In this document: one piece after another, positions 11,001 to 24,800 of the stretch
Layout: every line of letters starts with the position of its first letter
How positions within the stretch are numbered: position 1 is the stretch's first letter
From: Spirometra erinaceieuropaei
Lineage: Eukaryota > Platyhelminthes > Cestoda > Diphyllobothriidea > Diphyllobothriidae
DNA length: 64,000 bases
Assembly: GCA_902702965.1 (NCBI GenBank)
Contig: CACRXP010000390.1
Location: forward strand, 468,380-532,379
Direction: 5' to 3'
The notes under the pieces: generated by a model
What the model was told of the DNA's origin: nothing
What the model saw: only the letters and a program-made list of their open reading frames with translations
Databases searched by the model: none
Program-made: the position numbers and the translations under genes

Positions 11001-14000
11001 ATTTTTCCTACTGACTTTTGATAGTCTTGTGAATTCAAATATATTTTACAAAAAACATGCACAAAATATGCTTTCTTTTGCTCATTTGGTAGGAAATCAC
11101 ATCACCCTCCTATTTTATGTTCGAAAATAGTGTGTAGTTAGGTTTTACAAGTGTTTCTAATTATGAGATTTTTAAGACCGTGCGATGTCCATGCATGCAA
11201 GAAAGCACATGACCCTTAACTAATGATCCTCATGAAATGTACAATGCAGTCCGGATCCACTGCGAAATTTCATGAACTCTGTATGATATCGTCTTGAAAG
11301 CACAGAGGAATATATGATTTTCTTTACGCGGAAAGCATGCAACTTGTAGACTGAAATTGCTTAACGCTGACGCAATGGCACAACAGGCTGAAAATTAGTT
11401 GGGAAGTGGGAAACTTCTCTAAAACCTAAAAACACACTTTATTCGAACATAAAATACGAAGACATTGTGATTCCCTACAAAATGAGCAAAAAAATGCATA
11501 TTTTTCTGCATGTTATCTATAAAATATATTTGAATTTATAAGACTATCGAAAATCAATAGGAAAAATGAATGCTACATAAGTAGTCCATTTTTCCCGAGT
11601 GTAGTTTGTGCAGGAGGTTAAAAAGAAGTGCATTCCAAAGCCGACGTCCTGGGGACGCCGAAGTCTTATAGGGCTATGCTTTATGATAATCAGTATAATA
11701 ACCCCACTTAAGTAATCCTTCCTGATAGGGAACGCATTCCAGAATTTTGGCCAACATTTCATGAAATCGGTCACTTACTGTATCACTGGAGGCAACTGCG
11801 TAGTCAGAGAACTGACAATCGTTTGCCGCTGTGCACGTACTTAAAGTAGACTAGTTCCCCTACTACTGATACCAATCAGTCAAGGTCTTGATTACAACCT
11901 AGCAAACCTGCATGTTTGTCGTGCACCGGTACGACGATCACTGCATAACCGCCCCCCCCTCAGACTTGTGACATTGGCTGCGACTTGGTTCGTCTAAAGG
12001 TGCTGCTTTTGCCGCTGACCGCAAAACACTATACGAGCCTCATTGTTCAATCCGCCTCCCTCAACGTGCAAAGTCAAATTGGAGTTGAATGTTGTACATG
12101 GGTAAAGCCAGCAGTCATGCCGACTTACTGTAGAATTCTTGTTGAATTGAGTCACGCATATAAGCCAAAAACAGATTTTCGGTGTATATATATATTTCGA
12201 AGAAGAATGAGTTATTTGGGAAAATGCACAAACTTTATTTCGTAAATTTTCGAGTCTGGTTCCCCAGCTCGTCTTCAGACGTGTAGTAAGTGTGAAGAAA
12301 CAGTCAGTGGTTTTTGGATGCAGCCAGAAAGAAGTTTTTTCGAGGGCCGGCGTCCTGGGGTAATTGAATTATTATAGAATTACGCTGCATGATGATTTGT
12401 TTTACATCCCTACTTAATTAATCTTTTCGAAACGAAAACGCATTTCGGAATTTCTGTTGACATTTCATGAGTTAGCCCACTTACTCTATGTCTTCTCTAA
12501 AGAACCATGAATTAAAATTTTTTACACAAATGCAGTTCACACTTTACGCTTTGAGAACTGGATTTATAAATTCAGGAAGACACTAGTCTGTGAGTATTTA
12601 AAGTAGTATAATTGCTACACATGTTTGGTATGACATGTGAATAGGGGCTGAATACGGGCTGCAACGGCAGATTATCTGCAAATCACGTGTCTGGGCATTA
12701 AGCTAATGACTGTGCTGTCATTGTGGTATCCTGTTATCCAAATGTAATCAGTATTTCCCCCTTATAACCACCAGGTTTGGGTACTGACGGGAGACAAGGA
12801 AGAGACAGCCATCAAGATCAGTCAGACAGCTGGTCATTTTTCGCGCCACATGAAGCTGCTATGCCTGACCCACCACCAGAACGTGGAGAGTGTGGCGCGG
12901 GCCATCTACATGCACTTGAGGCAACTCCGGGAGACGGAGGAATCCAATGCGAACCCCGGTCCCCGGCGGGGCCCCTCCAGCACACTGACATCCGCGCCTT
13001 TGGAAGGCCCAGATTCTGTCAGCTTCACACCCGACACTTGCTGCGGTGGTCGTTGGCTGGAAAAGTTGGGACGTTGGTTCCGTCAGGCAAGGATTCTCGG
13101 CCACCGTAAAAAACGTCAGCGCTGCAACGGGTTGCGATGCCTCGGATTAGTGATTGATGGACAGACACTGCGCTACGCGACCTCAGTAAGTATCTACTGT
13201 CGAGAATTATGTAAACTCTGATATGCATGGGGTTTCCCGCGGGGGGGGGACGGAGCGGAGACGATAATCGTACTTGCTGTTCTGACGCCAGCCAAAAAGT
13301 GGTTACCTGTGAGAAGCGAGTATTCCACTCTGTGTTTACTAGGCGCTCACTCCTTACAGTGAGTGACCGATCTCATAAAATGTTGGCTGGAATTCTGAAA
13401 TGCATTTTCGATTAGGAAGGATTACTTGGTCGCGGTTGTAAGAATGATTATCTTGCGGCATACTCTTATGACATTTCGGACTTGGCAGGATGTCGGCTTT
13501 TAAATGCACTTCGTTTCAATCTCCGATGGAAAGCGTACTCGGTAAAAAAATGACTATTTATATAGCATGCATTTTTCTCACAGATTGTCGATGGTCTTGC
13601 GAATTCAAATATATTTTTATAGAAACCATAAACACAACTAAGTTTTCTTTTAGTCATTCAGTAGAGAATCACATCTTCTTTAATTTTATACTTAAGGAGG
13701 GAGTATAATTAGGTTTTAAAAAGTTTCTAATTAAGAGACTTTTTAAGACCGCGAAATGTCCATTCACATAGCATCGTACCTGGCCGTTTGTCACAGCTCC
13801 TCATGAGATGTACAACATGTCCGCATCCATTGCAACATTTTATGGACTCTGTATGATATCTCTTTAATGGCATGGAAAAGTATGTGATTTTCTTTACGCG
13901 GAACGCATGCACCTTGTAGACTGAAATCACTAAGCGCTAATGCAGCGAATGATCAGGCTCCAAATTATTCGGCAATGAAAAAAACTTTTTTAAACCCTAA

Positions 14001-15794
14001 TTATACTCCTTTCTTAAGTATAAAATATGAAGAAGACGTGATCCTCTATTGATTGACAATGAGGAAGTATATTTTTGTTTATGGTTCCTATAAAATATAT
14101 TTAAATTTGCAAGACCATCGAAAATCAATGGGAAAAATGTATGTTACATAAATAGTCGTTTTTTTACCAAGTACGCTTTCCATCGGAGATTGAAAAGAAG
14201 TGCATTTAAAAGCCAACATCCTGCCGAGTCCAAAATGTTATAAGAGTATGCCGCAAGATAATCAGTATTACAACCGCGACCAAGTAATCCTTCCTAATCT
14301 AAAACGCATTTCAGAATTTCAGCCAACATTTCATGAGATCGGCCACTCACTGTAAATGCTGTCCCTGGAGTCCTTGTGTAGAGTGGTGCCATGTTCTGGC
14401 AACCACAGTCAGTGACCGATCTCATGAAGTGCTAACAGAAATTCTAGAATTTGGTTTTGACTAGAGAAGATGACTTAGGTGTGGTTCTAATACTGATTAC
14501 CATGATACCACAGACAGGCTAGGACGTTGGATTTTCAATGCATTCCTTTTCGGCCGCCTGCAGAAGCCGCACTCAGTAAAAATGACTGCTTATTTGCGAT
14601 GCAGTCATTCTACTTATTTTCGAATTCCTCATAAATTCACATACATTTTATAGAAAGGATGGACAAAATATTGTTTTTTGTGTTCAGCTGGTGGCAAATC
14701 ACGAATTCTTCGAATTTTATACCCGAAGGAAGGTTATCTTTCGGTTTTAAAAGGCTTGCAAATATGAAATGTTCTAGGCTTTGAAATTTCCTTGCACATT
14801 ACAGTGTATCTGTGCGTGAATAGTAGGTGTAATGACGTATGCAGCATATATCACAGCCACCTCAAAATATTATGAGCCGTATGTGGTATATTGTTAATGG
14901 CATAGAGAAATATGCGAGTTTCCCACAAGGAAGTATGCTGCTTGTCGACAGAAAACCCTTTAAGGTAAATGGAACGATGGGCAGACATCAAACTATTTTG
15001 AGAACTGAAAGATTTTTTTTACATTTTAATATATCTCTTTTTCTGAAGTACAATTTGAAGAAAACGCGGTCTTCCGTCAAATGAATGCGAGAAAAAGTAT
15101 TTTCGTGCATCTTTTCTTGTAACATCAAATTTTGGCTGAAATTCTGACATTTGTTTCCGAATAAGAAGACTTGCTTGAATGGGGCTGTGAGACTGACTGC
15201 TTGCGATGCATTCCAGAAATATTTTATCGAAGTCAAGCTGATGGATCTCGAGTTCATTTCTTTTGGGTAACCTCCAAATCATGCAGTCAGTAAAAATTGA
15301 CCGCTTAAGTTGTATTTTGCTTCTCTCACAATTTACTATGCCCTTGTAAATTCAAATATATTTTATAGGAAATCGCCGTAATGATCTCATTTTTATACTC
15401 ATTTGATGCTAGATTATGTTTGTTCTAAATGCCATACTGAGTTGCACAAACCCCTCAAAAGAACAGGAGAAGAGGAATCGCCTGCAATAGTGGCTGGGAT
15501 TAGCAATTTCTAGTGGAAGTATGTTTCGACGGGATGAATGAGTTTCGTAACATGATCATTGAGCGCCCCAATTATTATTAAGCGATGATATAGGTCTGAC
15601 GCGAAAAATGTACACCCCGGACATTTCATGTACTTAATAATTTCTGAAATTAACTGCTTAAAATTTAAATACGCATACTTCTTTTTACCATGAGATACAG
15701 ACATGTTTTTCCTAGCCAGGCTGCGTGTTCCAGGGCGATTGCGAGTGAGGATCGGAGGGTTTGGCATACAGCCCAGAGAAAGGGCAGGAACTAA

Positions 15795-15829
<35 letters not shown>

Positions 15830-18800
15830 GACGTAATTGGCGAAAGTTGTGCTTTCATGCTAGACGAAACCCCTTACCATTTTAGAGTTCTGCGTGCTGC
15901 AAACCGACTAAACCCGCGGACCGTTGCCTATGCTACTAGACCGACCCTAAACAATGCGGCTATCAGCCAAACGACTTGTGTTACAAGTATTTTTGGTTAC
16001 ACACACACGACAGGTGATGATGATGACAACGCCTGGTAAAATGTGAGTGGGAATTTCCAGCGGCTTCCACGCCCTAAAAGTGACAGTTGGTTGAGTGTGT
16101 GTGTGTGTGTGTTTGGATGGCATTTGTCGCATAAAAAATAAGCACACATGGAAGTTTGGGCGTGGTACGCTGATGCTGCCTATCTTACAGCTACTGCGCC
16201 CCGTCATCATCGTAATTTGGTAAGAGTTTAGTCGTCGGATAGAACTTTCATTTGGTTATACATGTCGCGAGAGAAATGGCGACTTTGAGTCAGCATGGTG
16301 GTGGCACAGGCCAATTCGACCCGAAGGACTAAATACGAATTCATGTTTCATCTAGGAACTCCTGTTTCAGTCTTCACACGCGGTCATATGAATACTAGTA
16401 ATCAATACTCCAGAGGTATTACTATCGATGAAACGTCAAAGAAAATAGCCATGTATGGCCTGCATGCCGTCGTCGGGAAGAAACGTCTTAACCGAAAACA
16501 GTACGAGGCTGAGATTAAGGCGCATATTCGGTCGAACATTTGGTTGAATGCCCTGCTGGTTGATTTGCAGACCGACAATTCGTTGACTGCGAACAGGTAT
16601 TATGACCCGGAGAGTGGATTAGAGAACCTGATGGCAAGTTCGAGCAACAAGATCTTTATTGTGTGAACCTGTGTAGCACAAGCTTGAACGCGCTGAATAT
16701 TACCTCACTGCCCTCCTAAGGGTTCTAGAACACTGTGGACTTCGGCCTGACGGTCGCGGATTGAATGATTCTTGCTCGAGAATCACTACAAGCTGGCCCT
16801 ATCTGGGACACTAATCTCAGGTCGTCGCAGTAGATCAAAAGCACGTAAAATTTATTGTGATTACGACGACATGTGCAGAGGGCTTCGTCCTGCTCTCTCT
16901 CTCTCTCTCTCATCAAGATCAAATGGCATATCCGTGTCCCACTGGACGTGTTACATTTGCGTTACACACTTCAGCCCCCACCGTTTTGGTCCGACACACC
17001 GACGCGGCCTGTTTTGAAAGTCTACAATTTGCCCATATTGGAATAGATGACGAGGAGATAAAAACACACTTTATATTAACGGAAGTCACTACGTACTACT
17101 ATGCAGTGTAACAAGCTACTTAAATGAGACTGCAGAACAAATTAACATTGCCAACCAGTCCAGATTTACGTTGCAAATGATAAAATGTCGGCACTTCACT
17201 TAGCCTACCTAGATTCGAATGCGTTGGGGGAGAGTAATGCTTATAGAACAGCAAGAAGTGCTGATAAACAGAACAAAAAATTGAGTGAAGCTTCACCATA
17301 TTAATTAACTGGGAAAGGTTGTCAATTGGCGGCTTGACTCAGACCTTGCGGCCAATGCGGCGTGTCTTTGGGTGGAGTAGCCGATTGGTGGAACGCGAGG
17401 CAGGCTCCATAGGCCGTCCGTTATGTAGTCTACGTGGCACTCCTCCCACATGACATTGGAATCGCTGCCTTGCCTTCGGCAAAAACCCGGTACGACGCGT
17501 GCCATCAGGTCGCGTTTGGCACGTGTAGACGGACCGTTTGACTTTGTCGGTCCAAGCCCGCCTCCATCACCGTTTACAATGGCCGAAATGAAGAATGACA
17601 TCTCCAAGCTTAAAGGTTGACAGTATTCTGTTAGGCTTATTTGCGAATTTTTGCGTTTCGGCGGTCGCTCTTGACACAGTGTTAAGTTAACCCACCAATC
17701 GTCGGGTGAATTCATTTTTGCCATTCATTGCCGTTTCTTTTACAAATACCCGACCGAAAATTGCACTATTATAAGGGTATTTGTAAAATAATAATTCTGA
17801 AAGATAATGTTGTCTGAAAGGTGTTCCACACCGCAGGGTTGGGTATGACTTTCAATCATACCTCATTTGAGCGGTGAACAGAAGTATTATCCTGTAACGT
17901 TACGGTGTCTATCCGACGTCAATGAATGTTGGTGAAACCGAAGGCATCCTTTACGATGTCGATGAACACCTTGATGTTTATCACCTCTGCTGTTGAACGC
18001 GAGACCAGTCGCTCTCCGAAGCTGATGGCCATTCGAACCATCAGGCGTCGACAATTCTTGACAATTGGTGTCGACAGAGTGTGTTCTCGTGGGACGTTCT
18101 TCCGATATATGACTACCTAGGCGGACGCCGGAGGCTTGCTTAGGAATAAGACCTCGTCACAAGAGTAAATGCTTTTCCAAAACAAATGTCTATGATCACT
18201 ATATTTTAAAGCAAATAAAAAACTTCTCTTATAAGTTTTCAACTTAAGAATGGCTTTGTCATAGCGTCTGGCTGATGGAGGCCAAATTCTTTCATTCTTT
18301 TTCTAATTATGCGCAAAGAAAACATTGACAAGTGTTCCTTGTAAATAGCTTTAAGGGGCTTATAATGATACTTTTTCAGTGTCCTACTAATGAAATCGTA
18401 ATCTTGCTTGCATGTGATAGGTTTGGTCCACCTTGCTTGGCTCTAGGCACCGTTTTATTATTAATAACTTTCCAGAGAATGACGTCGTTAATATCGAAAA
18501 AACTAGCCTACGGCTCAACCGGCAGCCCTTCGGCTGCCAGTTTTCTATTCATTTAAAGTCAACTACCGATAGAAAATGTTTCGACATTTTTGTTGCACGG
18601 CGTGGCGCTGAAAAGTGGCAGCATGTAGCGCGCAATCTATGCATACGCATTTGCGCCTATTAGCTCCCGGTGTAGTGAAATAAATGCAGTCGAACAAGCT
18701 TATTACTGCGTTTAACGGGATAAAACGTTGCAATTTTGCTAAGCATAATTTGTAAAGAACAAATTATCTTTTGTTTTATGAACAGAATGCGTGTTTACAT

Positions 18801-21800
18801 ATTTACCTTGACCTGATTTACATGTACTTCAAATCACACTTTTCATTTCCAGGGCGGATTTCCTTAATACTTTTCTTCACTATATAAAGGTTCCTCTATA
18901 TCGCAACGCAAATAAATAAGAGATAAGAGTTTTTAGTCAGATATGGTTAAGAAGCCGTAAATTGAATTAAACAACCCGAGGTCACCTGTAATACGGGACA
19001 GGTGGTAATAGGGGTTTTTACAGGTAGTGCCGGTGAACACACAGGCGACGAGGCCAAGTAATTGTATGCAAAATAAAAGCCATTTAGAATGCGCGGTTGT
19101 ACTTTGAGTGGTTGAGAAATAGTTGCTCTAGCCCCTAAAAATAACACTAACCTCTAATTCTGACCCCAAACTTTAACCCCTATCCCTAACAGTATTGTGT
19201 TCATCATGTAGGGCTACATAACCACATGACCGGGATTGTAATAGGTGCTACTTGCTAGAATAGGAAAGTACTTGGATATCTGGAAACGTCGAAATATGCC
19301 TAATCCTGGCCTGTTTCCCTTTGATGAAACAGACCTAACATAAACTCTTCTTTAAAAAAGGGCTTTTGGGAAGTTTTACCACGACGTTAACCACTTCGTT
19401 GAGTCTCATCAGCAGTCAGCTGACTGCCTTGGACAGGAGAGGGGGGAGAGAGAGTGAATGTGGTACTAAGAAGGAATTCGCCTTCTAGGTGTAGCAGTCC
19501 ATTTCTCACTATTGTCGATATGAAGCTTTGGCAGCGGGGCAGGATGCCGGCAGCCGGGATTACTCTGTCCTAATTAAAATTGAAGGCCAGGTTGCGAGGG
19601 CTCCTTTAGAGTGTTCCCCCTCGTAGCGCCTGTCGTTAATGCTGGATCTATGAACTGTAAGTAACCTGATGTACGCCAAATTATGAGTTAATTAGTGTCT
19701 GGAACTCGCAGAGGAACTTATAACTCCGTCAACTGCTGCGTCAGCACCCTGGCCTGGACTAAGTCTCATCGTCGAAAGACGCATGAGGGAGCAAGGTTCA
19801 GGCTGCAGATGTCTGATCCACCATAAAATAGTTCCCGCTTAATCCACCGATGGTTTCACCGCACAGAGCAGTAGGTAGCTTGGTAGCAGGTAACTTTCGA
19901 ACTACCGTAAGGGCTTGGGTTTATGTGCTTCTTGATGGAGACGGCATCGAGGTCCGTTTTTTTTGAAGAGAAGTATAATGAACCATAACAACACTGTTCT
20001 AGTCTGTTAATGCCCCATGACAGACTTTAGGTTTCATAGTTAAAGAACTGTTTCCTCGCATGCATTAGTTATCACGGTTTTACTACAGTGTTTTTGAAAT
20101 AATGATACGGCCTTTGAGGGGCGTTGACTGCAGTCAATTCTTGTCATGCTGATATGGTGTCGAAACGCATGGAATTCGTCGGGTTTATCGCAACTGGGTC
20201 CGATAAACTCCTGCTTCTGCTTGAAGGCAATCCCGCAGGTAAGATGTGTCCGAATTCCAGCAAGGGGTTATTCCACAGCTATTTATATAAAACAGGCCGA
20301 CATAAATTCACTTTATCACCGACTGCGTACACTGTGCTGCCTTCTGCTTTCACTAAATACACCAGTGTTATCGGTCGAAGGAGCCCATAGACGATCTTCC
20401 CCACGTGTTCGAACAGCTGATCGGCATGTCCTGGTATTTCGCGTAATAGTGTGCCAGATAAAAAGGCTATGGGGCAGTCAGCGATGCGTTTTCCCCCGAA
20501 GCATGACTTTTGGCTGCTGTATGACTTTCCTTCTTACGAGGACTTTTGTAATAAAACTGTACTTAGTCATTAAGATTAATGATGATTCATTTGGTACTCA
20601 GCTGAAAACAATCCAACTGATTATATGAGGCGAAACTATCTTAGAAGCTTAGACAAGCTGTTTTAAAACACCGAGCCTGTATTGACTATCAAGGTATAAT
20701 CAGCAAGTCTTCACATAAGCGGGACTTATTTTTCGACATCTTCCTCTCTACTTTAACGAGATTCAGTAGGCATACTTTTGACAAAAACCGCGCACCCCAG
20801 TTAATCAACCAACGCGTAAGAATCTGCTGTTTTTACTAAGGATGTACTGCGTCGGGATTTCCTGCGACTCTGTCTGGAAACGTCGACCGTTCTTTGTTGT
20901 CGCCTAACGCCCTACCAGAAGGCAGCTGTAGTCAAACTGGTCGCCGAAGGCATGAAGGACGTGACTGGACAAAAGGCCCCAGTCACGGCTGCCGTCGGCG
21001 ATGGAGGCAATGATGTTGCCATGCTGTTGCAGGCCAACGTTGGAATCGGCATTTTTGGCAATGAGGGCAGACAGGCTGTTCGTGCCGCAGACTACGCTGT
21101 TCCACTGTTCAAGTGAGTTTGAAGTAGTAAAGGTGTAATTCACTTTTCGACAACATAAAATTTCTACTGATGTTTTCTGAAGTTCCCCAGTGTATGGATG
21201 TTGAAATTGAAGTGGTTTCCACAAGGATACACGGTGACTTGTGCGTTGATTAGTTCATAGTGGTTGAAGACTTGCGCGGCATCTGCCGCACTCTCCTCTC
21301 TCCCTCCCCAACCTGGATAGAGTGAGGAAGTCAGAGGGCAGAGGCGGACGTAGGCGACTGGCACAACGTGGACCCGCACCTAGGTGTGCTGTCACACCCT
21401 CTGGTGCACGCATAACGGATCGGGAGTTCACACAATCTGAAAATGGGGGAAGGGCGACTCGGATCCCAAGTGAGTGTGTGAGAATGTGTGCCGATACTAT
21501 CGTCGAGTCAAACCCCATGTTGGAAGAAGAGGACAGAAGGCACCCGAATGAGAGGTTTATTGTACACAGAACCCACAGTTGTCCTCTCAGACGGCAGTGG
21601 CCGCTGGCGAAGCCAGGGCTGGTGTCGACTGCGTTCAAGCATACCTGAGCGTCCCTGAGACAGTGGTGGCAGCCGCTTTTGTAGGTTCGTGGGCCAAGCT
21701 CAAGTGGTGGCCAGTCAGCGTGCGTGTTGCATTTGCCGAGGGGAGCTGTCCCAGTGACTTAGGCTGTGGTTGCAGGGGAGTGGGTTGCGTCCAAGTGGCC

Positions 21801-24800
21801 GCATGGGCAGATGCGGCTGTGCGGACGCAGGTATGCTCGAGCTATCGGTCGTGTGACTTCAGGTCAGCGCGTCTGGAACTGCTCACTGCAAAGGCGTGAA
21901 TGACCTTGAGACAGCGAGTTCTTGAACAATGACGCCAGACCCGCTACAAGTGTGAGGGCTATTAAGATCACATTAAGAAGAGGCCACTTCAGCCAAAATC
22001 TCAGTCCAGATAGGAGGACTAGCAGCCAAGTGAGTGTGTGAGAATGTGTGCAGTCTGTGCGATACAATCGTCGAGTCAAACCCCATGTTGGAAGGAGAGG
22101 ACAGAAGGCACCCGAATGAGGGGTTTATTGTACGCAGAACCCACAGTTGTCCTCTCAGACGGCAGTGACTGGTGTTGATTGCGTCCAGTCATGCCTGAGA
22201 GTCTCTGAGATAGTGGTGGCAGCCGCTTTAGTAGACTCGTGGGCCAAACTCTAGTGGTGGCCAGTCAGTGTATGTTGCGTTTACCGAGGGATGGTGTCCC
22301 AGTGGCTTGGGTTGTGGTTGCAGGGGGGAGGTGCGTTCAAGTGGCCGCATGGGCAGAGTCAAAATCTCCGTTCACATACGCGGACTAACAGCCAGCACAC
22401 CACGACTGGGGAATCAAATTAAGCTTGCGCCCCTTGACTTTGAAACTTCGTTACACATTGTTAAAGAAGATGTTGGAATTTCCTGGGGGTTTATGCGTGA
22501 AACTGTCAGCGAGCTAAATTTTAAAGTTCAACTTAAACGACTTCATAAACATAGGGAGGTTAATCAATCGACTTTTGCGGAATAACCACAATAGTTTTCT
22601 TTCTGTCAAACACATTATTAAAGAGAATTTGGCGAGTATACGCGTGCTTTCGATAAATTCTCATCGCGTCTGCACATTTACATGGTAACGAGGTACAAAC
22701 TGCAAGGTGTGAGCGAGAAGAACAATCGATTAAGGTTCGCCTTTTCATGCAAACGGGGTATGTGAATTGAGGCGAGGAAAGAGAGGGGAGAGGAGGCGGT
22801 AAGTGACAGTGAGGGTTAGGTAGAGCCGTGTCACAGGGGGGGAGAGAGGGGACGGGCTCGCGGAAACAGGCATGCAGTTAATCGATCCTTGCCCACGGCA
22901 GACGCAGAGCGTGCAAAAGGTACTTTTGCGCGCACAGGACCGCCCCCTGTAGCCTGACGGCAGCCGATTCTTCCGTTTCTGGTAAACGCCGACCCAGACG
23001 CTTAGGATAGTTAGGCGGGACCTTGCAAATCACACGGAAGGCTTCGTTGGGATCCACACGATGTCCAGTATCAACCACGTGTACGAGGATGGAGCTGTGT
23101 GTGCTACAACCTTCACCTTTCCTCAGCCACGCCGACTCGTACGACCAGTGTGGCCCGCTCCACGGGGGCAAGTAAAGGAGTAAATGCACAAGGGTGTGGT
23201 CTGAGCTGGTAGCCTAGCCTTACCTTCCCCTCGTAATAGGGGATTAATCGAAAACAGTACTTGAACTCTTTCTGCCGGGAAAGTCCGTGAAAAGGCTTGG
23301 TCAAGGCGCCTTCTTAGGAGTTCGCTTGCCGCGTCTCCTTGAAAGAGGACTTTGGGGAACAGGGTTATCTTTTCTACCGCCTGCCATCAGGCTTTAGAAG
23401 CCGGTCCAGTGCGCGCAGAAGAACCTCATGCACGCTCCGCGTCTGCCGTGGGCCGGGATCGATTAACTGTAAGCATGTCCCTGCTCCCCTTCCCCCCTTG
23501 TGATACAGCTCAACTTAACCCTCACTGTCACTTACTGCCACCTCTCCCCCTTCTCTCCTCTATTCGCATATCCCCTTTGTATGTAAAGATGAACCGTAAT
23601 CGCTTGCTCTTATCACTCACACGTTTCAGTTTGTACCTCGTTCCCATATACAGACCCGTAGAGGATTTATCGAAAACACGCGTATGCTCGTCAAATGCTC
23701 TTCCGAATTGCTCCAAGGGAATTTTCGCAACAATAGTAAAGTTAAAGCAGTGAAAGTTACCTCATCTCGCATGCGAACGACACAGCCACTGAAAAAAAAA
23801 CATAGGTAACGGAATAACAAGAAAGCTACGGCGTACACTGGAGTGTTGTTGAACAGTCACATATCTTGAAGTTACACACCGGAGATATGTGAAATGACCG
23901 TAGTATATGTCGGGTATTTGCTGGATACCTCTGATGTAGTAGTCTGATGCGAGTTTCCGATCTGAGGGTAGTCTTCATATTATTAGAATTAATAATCCAG
24001 GTGATTTAGTAAAAGGTTTTTACGGGAAACTATCTTAGACCGTTCTTAAACATCGTCGCCTCTTAGAAGTGAGTAAATTTGTACCACCATAGTCATTACA
24101 GATGTCCTTGCACGACTGAGAAGCTTCCCTCCTTTCGGCTCATTTATAAAAAATCTGAAATGGGACCGAATAGTCAGTAATTCCAGTTCTACTGTCCGCA
24201 TTAATTTCCCTATTTTAATTAACCCACTGCAATTAAAAGATGTTCTATTTATTCGCAAGATTAATTAACATCCATCTATGAGAGAAATAAAGACAGTCTG
24301 GAACTGGCAAAGGAACCAGAATTTGTTGTTTTGATTGACGATATAGCGTAAAAATATACGGTCTGTAGGTGACATTCATTTATAGAGATGTGGGCGTGTG
24401 AGAAAATACGACTACAACGTGGGCGGCCTTGTTTTTCCTTGACGCCATCGCAGATTTATTTGGATTTTGAAAATCTCCAAGAAGCTGTGATGCAGCGTCG
24501 TTCAAATAAACGCTTTTTTTACAAATCAGCCGAAGGCACTTTCATTGGATGAAAAGTGCGGTTTCTCCACCTCCGTCTTTCCGTACGCATGCACTGCATC
24601 AACGAGTAGGTCTTCGCTGTTCTTTAGCAAATCCTATTAAAAATAGCATCTTCGCATCATGAAGACATCGGGTTTAGGCTTTTCCAATTTTTTTTTCAAT
24701 GCGCCTCACTAAATCACCCAGGTGTCAAAAATAGCGGAAGCTGGATACGGCAATCCAATGAGAGAGAATCTTAAATTTGAGAAAACATATGCTACTGAGC

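Noticed and set aside
10698..11774. Small ORFs encoding MTDFMRCWPKFWN-like peptides
   Set aside because: They arise from opposite TIRs of the same family B element and simply mirror each other.
19402..19420. Hammerhead ribozyme on the minus strand
   Set aside because: CTGATGA is present but the second core strand reads GAAG and no PLE sequence is attached. Kept only as a note.
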